Source of the DNA: Corynespora cassiicola
Taxonomy: Eukaryota > Ascomycota > Dothideomycetes > Pleosporales > Corynesporascaceae
Reading direction: 5' to 3'
Assembly (NCBI GenBank): GCA_022059125.1
Contig: JAEUWY010000023.1
Span: 1,488,001-1,552,000 of the forward strand
DNA: 64,000 nt
The notes under the pieces were generated by a model. It was not told the DNA's origin, searched no databases, and saw only the letters and a list, made by a program, of their open reading frames with translations. Made by a program: the position numbers and the translations under genes. The stretch's first letter is position 1; every line of letters begins with the position of its first letter. This document shows positions 52,231-63,839 of this stretch, piece by piece.

Positions 52231-53719
52231 ATGGCCACATCGAGCCTTGAGGCCATCGCAACAGCGACCACGTCCGCCTACGCCGACCAGTCTGCCCCGC
52301 CCCAGGGCTCGCTCGAGTCCGCCGGGGCGGGCATCACCGGAGGTTGGTGTTTTTGCCTTTGGGCGAGGCTGTCCGTCCTGACAGCTGTCAACCGCTCTCT
52401 TCCTTTTTTTGCTGACTTGGCACGTGTAGGTTACACTGGCGACTCGCTTCCGTTGAAGATCATCATCGCCTTTCTGATTGGACTCGCACTATACAACTCG
52501 ATTGAGCTCATTGTGCTGATCTTGGTCACCTTCAACAAGTACCATGGACTTTACTTTTGGAGCCTCGTTGTCGCCGGGTTTGGCGTCATGCCCTATTCGC
52601 TCGGCTTCCTCATCAAGTTCTTCCAGCTGTTAGATCCGAGCCAGAATCAGGGCTACGTAGCAGTCGTGCTCCTGACGATAGGATGGTGGACCATGGTCAC
52701 TGGTGTGTAGCAAGTCATTGAACAAAAGCTATTTTGAAAGGAGACTTTTCGTCTAACCAGCGTGCAAGGTCAATCCGTGGTCCTTTGGTCTCGACTGCAC
52801 CTGGTCACAAACTCTCGCCGGGTCCTCAAGTACACCCTCTGGATGATCATTATTGACGGCTTCGTGTTCCACTCAATCACGACCATCTTGACCTTCGGCT
52901 CCAATGCCAACTCCTTCTCCCACCGCACCCTCATGCGGTTCGTCCGGGGTTACACCATCATGGAGAAGATCCAGATGGTGGCGTTTTTCATCCAGGAACT
53001 TATCATTTCCATCATCTACATCAAGGAAACGCTGCGCTTGCTCCGGCTTTCCGAATCGGTAAAGGACGACTTGGGCAGCATCGACGATAGCAACCTCAAG
53101 AACCGTGACATGCGCAAGACAATGTACCAGCTCATAGCCATCAACGCCATCATCATCGCCATGGACATTGCGCTCCTCGCCGTCGAATTCGCAAACCTGT
53201 ACCTGATTGAGACGACGCTCAAGGGCGTCGTGTACTCGATCAAGCTCAAGCTCGAGTTCGCCGTGCTGGGGAAGCTGGTGCAACTCGTGCGCACAAAGTC
53301 GAACTCCGGGGGCGCGGGAAGCGGGAACCAGAGCAGCGGCGAGCGCCGGGGAACGTCCACGGGGCTGACCATGGAGAAGAGCGAGAGCAGGAGCGGTAAC
53401 GGAAGCGGAAATGTAAATGCAATCAACAACAATGGGCAGCACTGGCCAGACTTTGTTGACCCGACAAGAGTCAGTTGCGACGTAACACACGCCGAGCCGC
53501 AGCAAAGCCCGCAGCATCTCCTGGATGAAGTGAGGGAGGGGGATCGGGAGCGAGACCGATACAAGAGGCGCAGCCGTGCGCACCGGGACTCGTGGATTGA
53601 GGAGGAAATGGTGAGTTTCTTTATTCCTTTATTCCTTTTTTTGGGGACGGCCAAAATCCGGGCCAATCCGCCCAGGGCTTTGCTAAATCTTGTCACAGGA
53701 CAAGCACAACATTGGCTGA
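52231..53719 (+). CDS. Seven-helix fungal membrane protein (DUF7703-like)
   Basis: Integral membrane protein of 415 residues from exons 52231-52342, 52430-52702, 52769-53610 and 53699-53719; introns 87, 66 and 88 nt. Seven hydrophobic segments are visible: IIIAFLIGLALYNSIELIVL, the LYFWSLVVAGFGVMPYSLGF segment, VAVVLLTIGWWTMVTG, YTLWMIIIDGFVFHSITTIL, MVAFFIQELIISIIYI, YQLIAINAIIIAMDIALLAV, and VVYSIKLKLEFAVLGKLV. The junction VTGQSVVLWSRLHLV and the EFANLYLIETTLKGVVYSIK motif are what I associate with the DUF7703 family of fungal proteins, whose function is unknown. A long polar cytoplasmic tail follows, and the tiny last exon adds DKHNIG and the stop. Without that splice the frame runs on through unrelated GC-rich sequence. 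Confidence 0.8.
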
Positions 53720-56366
53720 GGAGCTTCTTTTTATTTCATTTTTTGGTGGAAACTCTTTGCTCCTCGCGATCGAGTTTTTCTTCTTGGCTACACCGCAGCG
53801 CCAGCCAGCGGTTAGGTCGATCCCTGAACTGTTCATCATCCGAACAGCAGGTAGCAACCCACCCAGCCACCGAATCGCCGGTCCTTTTCGATCTGTCCAG
53901 GAAAGACGAGGCAATGGATCAGAAGTGGAAAAGAAAGGAAAGCTGGGAGATGGACCGAACCGCTGCGGAGGGATGCGGGACGACACGCACCCATTTTGCC
54001 CCGTCCAAGGGCGCGGTCCCTCACCGCACCCACGGATGCCGACCTTGGGTGCCGTTGCGTTGCGCGATCCCGTTGGCCGACTCTTCGCCGAGGCCGCTGC
54101 CGTGATGCTGCTCCGGAGCGCGCGATTCATGCACCGAGACCCCGCAGCGGCGCTCCCAAGAGAAATAGAGAGTGAGAGAGAAAGATGGGCGCTTCGGTCT
54201 GCTGCAGGCTGCTGCAGTGGGCCCCGCAAGCCTCCTACTGACCCCCCGGCCCATGGCGAAAGGCCCGGAGGTGGACATTGGACGAGAGGTGCATGCAGGC
54301 AGCATCAGTGTCAGGGTTCCGTGGCGAAGGGGAATGCGCAACCCGCCCGGAGAGTCAGCGCGCCCAGGGCGCCCCCTTGTGCCCCGGTGCGTTTGTGGAG
54401 GTTATTCGGACGACGAGCTTGGGGCGGCGATGTGATTTGCATGAGGAGGTCGTGGGGAGGTAGAGGGTTGTGGAGCCGAGGCGATCACGCACGATGACAA
54501 TGGAGGAGATGGACAGAGGCAAAGGACGTTCGAGATTCGAGATTCGAGATTCGAGATTTGAGAAGGAATATGGTGTGCGTGTGTGCGTGTGTACGTGTGT
54601 GTGTGCTTGTGCTTGTGTTTGTGCAGGCAAGAACAAGAGATTTCCGCGGGAGTCGCGAACGACGACGTTAGGTTGGCCACGGAAAGTCCCGCCCGAGGGT
54701 TTCTCTGGCACAAAGAGCACGGCATGGCACGCGAGTTAGCAAAGCGTCAACATGACGACGACGATGATGCTGCCAACAAGCTGAAACCCTTTTACCAGAC
54801 CAACGAGATCCCCCCAAAAGTCCCACCAACTCCATCTTTGAGCTTCCCGCCCACCACCACCACCACCACCAAGAACCCCCGTCGAACGATACCGCAATCC
54901 TGATAACAGCTCTTCACATCCCCCCATTGGCCCGCCGCACCACCTCCCCAGGCCTGATCTTCCGTATCTAGATCCCATAGCCCCACGCAGATCCGCCCGT
55001 GGCGCACGTGTTAGCCCGCGGACAACCCTCCACCCTTCCATCCATCCACCCATCCAGCTCTCCGCCAGCCGCAACAAAAGGGAAAGAAAAAAGGGCCCTA
55101 GCAACGTCACCTCCCACCTCACCTCACCTCTCCCAGCTCACCCGCACAAACAAGCTAGCCAACTCCCAACAGCCCACCACTGTCCAAGCCTAGCGCCGCT
55201 GTATCCCCCCTCAAAAGCAGAAGTACGGCACGCGTCCCGATCTCACGCCAAGACGCCAGTTCAGTTCAGCCCAGACTGCATTACGCACCCCTACCATCAG
55301 CACCACCTCGACGCAGGAACTCGCTGCGAAAGGCGCGGATACTGGGGGAGGGCTAATGTAGAGCGTGGGTGGGTGCCTCGAACTCCTCTCTAGCGTCTGG
55401 ACTTAACTTGCGTGTGCGGGTATTCCAAGGTTTTTTTGGTCGCCGGTCCAGTGAGCACGCTTGTGTACGAAACATACGTTTTGTGGCCTGAGTTGGGATG
55501 GGATGGTTTGGATGGGTTCAGCGTTGGCCGCACACACACTTACATCTGCATCTGCACCTGCGCCTGCACAACAACTACATTAGCGCTCCACCCACCCACC
55601 CACCCATTGCGCCGCCCGCGTGAAAACTTCGGGAATGATGCGAGGCTAGGGTGTGTGTGTGTGGGTGGCTGTCAAACCAGGCTCGCTGCCCAGCGCTGCC
55701 AGTCCCAAAAGCGGAAATTTAGGTTTTGCCATGGTCCCGTTTTGGGAAAATGCGGGTTCCCTCCCTTACATCCCCTCTTGCCACGTGGGCGCATGTCGCC
55801 TCTTTTTTTTCCCAGCCTCGAGCTAAAAGGCGCGAAGGGAAAGTGGAGATGCGAATCTAGACAGCCACCGGTGCGTTTGGGAATGGCATGCGACATGTTC
55901 CAAGGCGGCGACGGACGGGGAGGGGCTGGCCATTGCATTGGGGTGTAGGCGCACGGATGTACGAATTCGTCTCTGGTTTTTATTGAGCTGGGGCCATGCA
56001 CGAGTTTAAGGTGAGGCGATGGATTTGGTGAGACCTGAACTGTGGATGAGATTGCAAAAGCTCTACATCCCTGTGTATGAGCGAGCGTTTCCCCTGGAGA
56101 AGATGGGGGAGATACTTAGATAAGGAGATGAGAAGAAAAAGCCCTCGTGATATCCCACTGTACACCGTGCTCCCACATCGTCCCATATTTGCACCTTTGA
56201 ACACCTCGTCGCTTCGTATAGGCGCCGTCTAAATCGCTCGCTCGCTCGTAACGAAAGATGGATAGGTAAAAAGGTGAGAATTAAAAAAAAGAACGAATCA
56301 AAGAAGACTCGACATCACACACCCCGTGATATTCACCAAAAAAAAAACATTAAATCGTACTCCCAC
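53720..56366. other. GC-rich interval with simple repeats
   Basis: 2647 bp between convergent genes. Long open frames on both strands (for example 53,712-54,497) reflect GC-rich base composition, with low-complexity Arg/Gly/Pro translations and no domains. It contains the simple repeats at 54528-54625 and a CCATCC run near 55,035-55,057. Confidence 0.5.
54528..54625. repeat. CGAGATT heptamer array plus GT-rich microsatellite
   Basis: About five copies of a 7-bp unit (CGAGATT, last unit CGAGATTTG) at 54528-54560 are followed within 15 bp by a GT/GTGC-rich simple-sequence tract (54573-54625). Non-coding. Confidence 0.85.
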
Positions 56367-59300
56367 CTACGAGTCGAAGATAGCGCCATACGCCGGCACA
56401 CCCCTCGTCTCCATGGCATACACAACCTGCGATGTGAACCTCTTGTTGCTGATAACGCATACGGCCTCTGCTCCCATCTCTTTGTACAGCTGCCATGTGA
56501 GGAGCGGCATATTGGGCTTCCCCTGCGTCCGCGTGTTCCAGATGACAGCCTTGGGATCCGTCTCGCGCACAGAGTCCACAATCTCCTGCCCAAACGTTTG
56601 CTCCGGGTTCGGCGCGGTCCAGAGAATACGGCAGGGCACCTTCTTCGCGAGGATAACAGCAAGGCAGGGCCCAATGCCCGACCCCGTGGCGACCAGCACC
56701 ACCGACTTGAAGAGCGTGGCAATGCGCAGCACGCCACATCCCGGGATGCCGCGCACCCAAATGTGCGTCGGCGCGCGGTTGATGGTGCGCTTCGTGAAGT
56801 CTCCCGCGTTGCTGACGACGAGCGAGAAGCCTTTTCCATTGGCGTTGGTGATGGTCGCAAAGCCGTGCCAATCGACAAGCGGGCGTTCGGCGAGGCGCAC
56901 CGAGGTGCCCACTACGGGCGTTGTGTAGTCGAACCAGAGGCGCACGGCGTGCCCGGAGAGAACTTCGGAACGCACGGGGACCTTGCGGAGGTGCAACCAT
57001 GGGAAGATGATGGCCATGGAGGCGACCGTGAGCAGCCAGATGGGAGGCGAGTGTAACCATGCCTTGCGCGGGTCCGTGTCCGGGTTCAGGTCCTTTGTTG
57101 CGATAAAGGTCTGCGTCCAGATGAGAATCAAGGACGTCCAGCCGCCGAAGCGGTGCGTCATTTCCCAAATGTCGTGGTGCTTGGCGCGTATGTTGGGGTG
57201 CGAGAGCGAGGCCATGGCAATGAAAATGAGCAGGATGAGGTAGCTCAGGACTATGGTTGCGATGCTAATGCAGCGCAGCTCTGGCAATTTCGCAAAGTCC
57301 ACACTAGCCCCCACCGTAAAGATGGTAAACCACCTTACAACAAGGTTAGCCAAGCAAACTCCCAAGAGAAAACAAAGAGGCAAAAAAGAAAAGCGGGAAA
57401 GCTTACATGATGGCCGAGAGCGCACATCCGCTATGGATGCCACCGATGTGGAAGACCCTGGCGCAGTGTCGACGAATGGCGAGCGGCATCCACGTAGGGA
57501 CAGAGCAAAAGGTCGTAAACAACAGGTTAATCACTGGCTCCGAGCGCATCAGAATGGCCATGGTAAGATTGGCGGCGGTAGCTGTCGCGAGATCTGCGAG
57601 CATGGGCCTCTCATTCTTCACCCTCCGGTACAGAATGATGGCTGCTGCAGCCAAATTGGCCAGGACCACGATGGAGAAAAATTTGCGATAGAGGATGAAA
57701 AGGCGGTGGCGGAGCCATCTCTGTCCGTGGAACCCATTTTTGTCCGGTAGACTTTCAATCTTTTCCTCGTCATCGACCGAGGTGGAGGATACATTGAAGT
57801 CAGAGAGGTTGGCGGAAACGACGATTGCGCCCTTCTCCAGGTCGGGCTCCGAGTTGGAAGTGGCACTGCTGGCGGGAGAGGCGGGAGAGGCGGGAGAGGC
57901 TGGAGAGTAGAGTTCCTTTGTCGTGATGGTCGTGGCCCGTGTCGAGGCCGACGAGGACGCGGACTTGGATTTGCGTAACACGACCTGGGCTAGTTCTGAT
58001 TTGCTGACCTTGCCGTTTGGCGTGAGCGGGATCGTCGCGAGGTAGTTCCATTGTTCGGGGACTGAGTAATACGGCAAGTGGTGCCGAACAAATCGATCTA
58101 GATCTTGCTCATCGATGAGGGTCGCAGTAGTGTAGAAACCTTGCAGCGTGCCGTCTATCATGGTAGCACAAGCTCGGATGACACCTGGGAATTTCTACGT
58201 CAAAGTTAGCGCTACAGCTGCGGCATGACGGAAAAGGTTCCACCCACCTCAATGGTTGCCGTGACACCGTCGAGTTCGACCCGGAATCCCTACGATCATC
58301 ATCAGTCAAAAAGCAAATACGCGTTTGCGTGGGGTGGCGGGTGTACCTTGATCTTGACCTGGTCGTCCTTGCGCCCAAACGTATCCAACGACCCGTCTTC
58401 TCTCCAGCTCACAATATCTCCCGTGTTGAACATGATGCTAGAACCGAGTGAGCCAAGCGAGCCGGAAATGGTCGGCGACACTTACCCCTCGCCTGTAAAC
58501 CTATCCAGCTTATACCGCTTCGAGGTTAGTTCAGGAAGGTTGATGTAGCCCCGTGAGACACCTGCACCTCCTACCCACATGGAGCCCTTGGAACCAAAGG
58601 GGACAGGATTTTCATCGTCGTCCAGAATGTAGGCGGTGGTGTTCGGAAGCGGTTTGCCAATGGAGAGCGGCGCACCCGGCGTGTGTCGATGTGCGGAATT
58701 TAGTATGGTGATCTCTGTGGGGCCGCAGATGTTGTAATAGACTACGCCGTCCGCCCACTCATCAGCAAGTCTAAGGGAGTGTTAGTGACCGGTCTCCCGC
58801 CCCGTGACGTGGCATGTTGCGAGGCAGCAACTTACGCTTGCGGGCAAGGCTCGCCGCCCGTGACGACCGTCTTGATGTTGAGGTAGTCCCCTCGACGATA
58901 CTTGGACAGTATGGATGGAGTGCTGATCAAAGTGTCGACCTGCATGGGACCGTCAGCCGCTACTAGCCCCGGTAGTTGCATAAGCACGTACCTCTTTCAA
59001 CGTCTCAGACCAGTTGGCGCCCCGGAGGTGCAGAGTTCCGCCATTCATGAGACATGCAAGTATCTCCCAAGCGCCTGATGCAACAGTGTCAGAGGTGGAT
59101 CTGCAAGATGTGACAGGTGTGCTTACCCATGTCAAAAGCAATGTTGAGCACCTGGGCTACCTTTGAACCGACTGTTATACCGAGCCTCGCGGGCTCCAGC
59201 AGCAAGGCGTTGGTGACATTGCCGTGTGACACATCAACGCCCTTTGGCGTCCCTGTACTCCCTGCCGCCGGGGTCAGTTCCGGAAGTGGATGATGTGGGG

Positions 59301-59895
59301 GGACTTGGGGTGTTAGTTTACCTGAAGTGTAGATGGCATACACACCGTCTTTTGGAGAGACGGGTACACGAGGCCTCTGCTGGGAACACATGGCCTGGGC
59401 CTCGCTTCCCAGCCGGACGATGCTGATGTCTTTGTCTGCAAGCCTCCGGACCTTCTCTTCGAACTTGGGCAGGCAGACGGCGAATTGAGCCCCGGTGTTT
59501 CCGAGGATGTGCTGGAGGGCCTGGTCCGAGGCAACGCCGCCGTCGACGGGCACATACTGGCAGCCGGCCTTCAGAATGGCAAAGATGCCCACCAGCATGT
59601 CAATTGAGCGGGAGACGACGAGGCATACGCGCTGCTGGGGCTGGAGGCCCAATTCGATGAGGTGGTTGGCGAGGCGGTTTGCGGAGGCGTCCAGGTCGCT
59701 GTAGGCGATGGACTCGTCCCGAAACCTGGCGGCAATGGCGGAGGGATGTGTGTCAACGATGTGCTCGAATGCTCCATGGGCGGTACCATGGGGCACGGGC
59801 ACGGAAGGACCGCGTCCGAAGCGGGAAACTGCGACCTGGTCCTCGGCGGACAGGTTTGCCAGCTCGCGGAAGACGGAGACGGCGGGGGCCTCCAT
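56367..59895 (-). CDS. TmpL-like adenylation-domain / ferric-reductase-like membrane fusion
   Basis: A 1022-residue fusion from nine exons (59895-59322, 59261-59127, 59074-58992, 58939-58836, 58770-58486, 58437-58347, 58289-58248, 58194-57407, 57333-56367); introns 48-73 nt, all phases consistent. N-terminal AMP-binding domain: A3 YTSGSTGTPKG (about 189-199, rebuilt across a splice), FDMGAWEI, A5 NICGPTEITI, A7 FNTGDIVSW, A8 GRKDDQVKIKGFRVELDG, A10 NGKVSK (about 498-503). No carrier (LGGxS) domain follows; instead a disordered linker with SPA repeats (about 510-600). Then six or seven helices (about 603-815) with histidines in FHIGGIHSGCA and HHDIWEMTHRFGGW that could bind heme. The C-terminal flavin/pyridine-nucleotide reductase part has ATGSGIGPCLAV (about 915-926). 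This order matches TmpL, a Woronin-body-associated redox protein known from Alternaria brassicicola and Aspergillus fumigatus; orthology versus paralogy is not decided. Confidence 0.88.
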
Positions 59896-61037
59896 GTCGA
59901 GGAATTGAGGCCGGTTGAGGGGACAGTGCAGAGCTGGATGGGTGGGGAGAAGCTGAAGCAGGCGGCCACGGCCAGCTTTTTATGTATTCGGGCGCCTTCC
60001 TCCAGGTCCACGCCTAGGCTGTGCACCATCTCCATTAGGCCTGGGGCCCATGCACGGGGAGTACACGCGGACAAAGACGGTGGTACACCTGGCAGGCTGG
60101 CACGTGGGGGGCCCCGTACGTGATGGGAACATGACATGACGGAGACTCCAGGGTGTGGGGTGGGCCAGGTTGACCGTCTATAGAGACCTTGTGCTCCTGC
60201 AGTGGCAGGGTGGCAGGGCGGCAGGGCGGCAGGGCGGCAGATCGCTGGGGGCATGGCTGATCCGATGCCTCCAAGTCCCCAGCATCCTTGGGCAAAAGAA
60301 AAATTGATTGGGCACGCAGGAAAAGGAATGTGCAGAGGGTAGAGGCGGTAGAGAGCCCCGGGGGGCGACCGGGATCGAGTGTTTATCCAGGTACCTAGGA
60401 CTGCATATACCTACCTAGGCCTACACGGATATCTTCCGCAAGCGGAAGGCAGCCATTGCCTCCCCGTCGAACGGCGAGCTTGACATCCCTTGACCGAATC
60501 CGGAATGCGACGGGGAGCCAGGCCGCAGACACATCTCTGGCCGTCACACTGGGCCAGGTGCGTGCTGGCGGAGAAATGGCCGCCGCCGGCAACAACGAGC
60601 GGAACAACGACGAGCCCGCGCCCATTCAGCCTTGTCGGTAAGGAAATCCGAAACAACGACATCCTCGGGCGCCTTGCCGGTGGAGCTAGCACCTAGTGGG
60701 CGAGTACGGCGCTGGGGGTGAGGAGCAGGCGTGGCCATGGACATGGGCGGCATCGTTGTGATAGTGTAGCGCCAAGCTTGCAGAAGGTGGACCTGGACTG
60801 GGGCGAGCGGCGGTGCGGCGTGACGTCGAATCCCGTCCCTTGCGGAAGGGCGTGCAGGTAAATCCACTACGGTACTATCCGGGCCTGTGTGACAACCCCC
60901 GTGTATAAAAGGGCAGTCGAGTATGCAGTCCAGCCAAACCAGCTGCTCCTCCTGGAAGTACCTCCCCCCCTCGCCCCCCTCGACCGCGTTATCTGCCCGT
61001 TCCCTGGCAGCTTGTGCAAAGCAAAAAAGTGCCAATC
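59896..61037. promoter_or_regulatory. Shared divergent promoter of TmpL-like gene and enoyl-CoA hydratase
   Basis: 1142 bp separate the two divergent start codons. The region has the G-rich tandem repeat at 60201-60240, and a TATA-like GTATAAAAGGG at about 60,902-60,912 lies some 130 bp upstream of the hydratase start. Open frames across it show no domains. Confidence 0.6.
60201..60240. repeat. GGCAGGGC octamer tandem repeat
   Basis: About five copies of an 8-bp unit GGCAGGGC/GGCAGGGT in the divergent promoter. A related, looser G-rich run (GGGCGGCAGCAGGGCGGTTG and following) occurs at about 62,568-62,606 beyond the hydratase gene. Confidence 0.85.
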
Positions 61038-62268
61038 ATGACCTCGGACGTGGTCAAACCTACCAACGTCGTACTGTCGATCGGAGAGGCGGGTGTGGCG
61101 GTCCTCACGCTGAACCGGCCGCATAAACGAAACGCATTGTCCCAGGATCTGATAAACGAGTTGACAGGGGCCCTGCGCGACCTCAACCAAGATCCGAAGG
61201 TGCGAAGCCTTGTCCTTACCAGTGTAGGACAGTCGCCATTCTGCGGTAAATCCATGTCCAGATTGCGCAATGGGGGCCACCATGGCTGTCATGGCCGCCG
61301 CCGTGGGGGACTGACAGAACTGACATGTGAAACGCAGCCGGGGCAGACCTCAACGACTTGGCCCAACTCACCACGGCCGAGGCCCATCGGACCGGGTGGT
61401 TGAAGGATGTGGAAGGAGCCTTTTCAAGCTTTCGAAAACCACTCATCGCCGCCGTGCGAGGCTTCGCGGTCAGTGCAGCTCCGTCCTAGTCGCTCGTGTG
61501 GCCCACGCGTGCTTAATGAATTTGCCTCCCCCTCCACCGCCGGGCTGACCCCTTTGAACAGTTTGGCGGCGGCTTCGAGATTGCTCTGATGGTACGTGGC
61601 AATGTTCCCCGGATTCCCGTGATGCGAGTGGATTGCTGAACGGCTGCATACGACAGTGCGACATGATCTTCGCCAGCGAGGGCGCTCGATTTGGCTTCCC
61701 CGAGATCAAGTTGGGTACCATCCCCGGCGCTGGAGGCACGCAGCGCCTAGCCAAAACACTCGGAAAACATAAGGTACCAGAGCCCCGCACCATGTCTGAA
61801 GAGGAACGCGGTGGGCCTCGACTTGGCTGTTGTCCATATTGACGCCGTCTGGGCAGACCATGGAGCTTGTTTTAACCGGGATGCCGACGACGGCCAGCCA
61901 CCTGGAGCGCGCGGGCATCGTCAACCGAGAGTGCTCCGCCGACGAAGATGTCGTCGACGTCGCCCTGGGAGTCGCCGAAACCGTGGCCGCATTCTCTGCG
62001 CCCGCCATTGGGCTGGCAAAACAGGCCGTCGCAGCCGGTGAGCAGCCTCCCCCCCCCTACACAGGAGAGAAGCCTGGCGACGTTGCGACCCCGGCGACCC
62101 TGCTTCCGGAGAATTTGCTGCTGATACGAACAAGCTGAGACCACGACGTTGAATGCGGGGTTGGATATTGAGCGGGCATTGTACTATAGTAGCTTCTCAC
62201 TTGGCGACTGCCAGGAGGGCATCGCAGCCTTCTTGGAAAAGCGTCCTGCGCGCTTCGAGCACCGCTGA
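61038..62268 (+). CDS. Enoyl-CoA hydratase (crotonase family)
   Basis: Crotonase-fold enzyme of 266 residues that hydrates 2-enoyl-CoA to 3-hydroxyacyl-CoA. Six exons: 61038-61245, 61338-61468, 61562-61591, 61657-61773, 61857-62037, 62135-62268; introns 92, 93, 65, 83 and 97 nt. Key features: [18 protein letters not shown], the oxyanion/CoA loop [10 protein letters not shown] (rebuilt across the first splice), [20 protein letters not shown] and [20 protein letters not shown]. Both glutamates equivalent to the two catalytic ones of mitochondrial ECHS1 (in GFE and in PEI) are present, so it is probably an active hydratase rather than an isomerase. The end [20 protein letters not shown] then [12 protein letters not shown] is standard. 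There is no C-terminal peroxisomal SKL-type signal and no obvious presequence. The gene is divergent from the TmpL-like gene. One exon is only 30 nt. Confidence 0.88.
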
Positions 62269-63729
62269 TGTCACAGGGGCGGGCGGTACAGGGCAGCGGT
62301 CCAGCATGGCGATGGAGGATTCAGGATTTAGGACTTAATCGATCGCTATCATCCCACGGGCGCATTCGGCCCGTTTCGAAACGAGCTTCCTATTGCTATT
62401 CTATGACCGTGAACACTTGAGGCTTGAGACTCTGGTCGCAGAAGCGGAGAAGGTACCTTATCGACGGATAAATCGACCAGGGTTGCCGTTGCAACTTTAT
62501 GCCGCTGGCAAGCCCCAGGCCAGGCAGGCTGAGTGGTTCCGTGCCCAAGAACGTACAAGGTGCGGCAGCCGGGCGGCAGCAGGGCGGTTGCAGGGCGGTT
62601 GCAGGACGTTTGCAGTGGGGAAGGGGGAACAAGGTGCTGTCGCCCATTATATGCATCTGGGTGCAGCATTCCAGACCGACGGGCTTTGTAACGATGATGC
62701 GTACATGGCTCTCAGAAGGATCAAACCTCATCTATCCACCCCAGAGCCGGGCTTGTCCCCGTGTTTGCCAGGCGCTGGTGAGGCAGGAATCGAGTCTGTG
62801 TCTGAGGAGCGTTGCGTGTATGTCGTATACCGTGTACGCTGGCTGCGCTTTGGCCTTGGGACGACGTGGTCGCAGGCTGCAGCCCATGGATCAATCACGG
62901 AGATGGTTGCTGATAAGATCCGATAAATCGCCGAGCCCGTGACCTCCCCCCCGGCCTGCCAACCCCGTCACCTACATCATTCCAGCCGCCCACCACACAC
63001 CACACGGCATGAATGAGCCAACACTCGCAGGTGGAGAAGCACGAGCCGGGGCAACAACAGGTCACGGTGCGACCCTGCCATCGTCCGATTCCGTCTCCCG
63101 ACATCGGGTTACACGCGTCGGCCTGTCCATCACCACCGCGTCGAGATGCATAGCCCTCACCAGACTCTCCCAATTTTGTTTGCCCTCGGGGACCCTCAGG
63201 GTTGCGCATTCATCCGGATGCCTGCTCCTGCCATGCGCCCGTGTTTCCTCGGACATTCCTCGATATCGAGTAAGGACGTCTCAGTTCCCGTCTTCTCGAG
63301 ACCATTGCGCCCTCCTCATCTCGTTGCTTTTCGCAATGGAGAAACGACCGAGTCCCTTCGTGCGATGCACCTTGCCCGCGACTCGCCATCGCTAACAATG
63401 GCCCTGGCATGCCTTTTCTCTGACACCAGTTGCTTTTTTAACGGGCCTTCTCGTGTCCCAAAAGCTTGGTCTTATTGGACAAGAGGCCATTCCAAGGATG
63501 TTGCTGTGCGATTCATCTTGCCGTGGCATAAAAGGTCCTTTATAGTAGTGCACTATTGGCATGTTGCCTACTAATGCAATAGGCATCTGAACGCGCGCGC
63601 AGTGATTCCTGCCGATATTAATGTATATTGGCCCTACTTTCTACAGCCTTGTCCTTCCATTTCTGACCGGACGTCGGAACCGGCCCATCTCAATCACCGG
63701 CCCTCCCCCGTTCGCGCCCCTTTTGAGGC
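62269..63729. other. Intergenic
   Basis: 1461 bp with no supported gene. It includes a G-rich repeat at about 62,568-62,606 (GGCGGCAGCAGGGCGGTTGC type). Frames on either strand lack domains. Confidence 0.45.
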
Positions 63730-63839
63730 TTAGACGCAGGTGACAAGGGCGCTCACGAAGGGCGAGCCGGCCTGGACACATCCACCAACAGAAGCGGCAA
63801 ACCCGGGACTCTGGCAGTTTGCATCGGTGTACAGAGTGA
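63730..63839 (-). CDS. Putative 3' exon of a small Cys-containing secreted protein (partial)
   Basis: On the minus strand, after an acceptor-like TGCTGACAAATGCAG, a short frame reads VTLYTDANCQSPGFAASVGG then CVQAGSPFVSALVTCV and stops at 63732-63730. Three cysteines and the LYTDANCQ opening resemble the mature part of small secreted fungal proteins. The first V would use a base from the previous exon. No upstream exon with a signal peptide could be joined in phase within the remaining 160 bp, so the start may lie beyond the window or the call may be wrong. Confidence 0.4.

Noticed and set aside
53712..54497. A 261-codon plus-strand frame after the DUF7703-like gene
   Set aside because: Composition is Arg/Gly/Pro/Ala-rich as expected from GC-rich sequence, the opposite strand is equally open, no domain is visible, and the preceding gene ends here by splicing to a small exon.
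56274..57056. 260-codon plus-strand frame
   Set aside because: Antisense to the reductase domain of the TmpL-like gene, His/Arg-rich and without domains.
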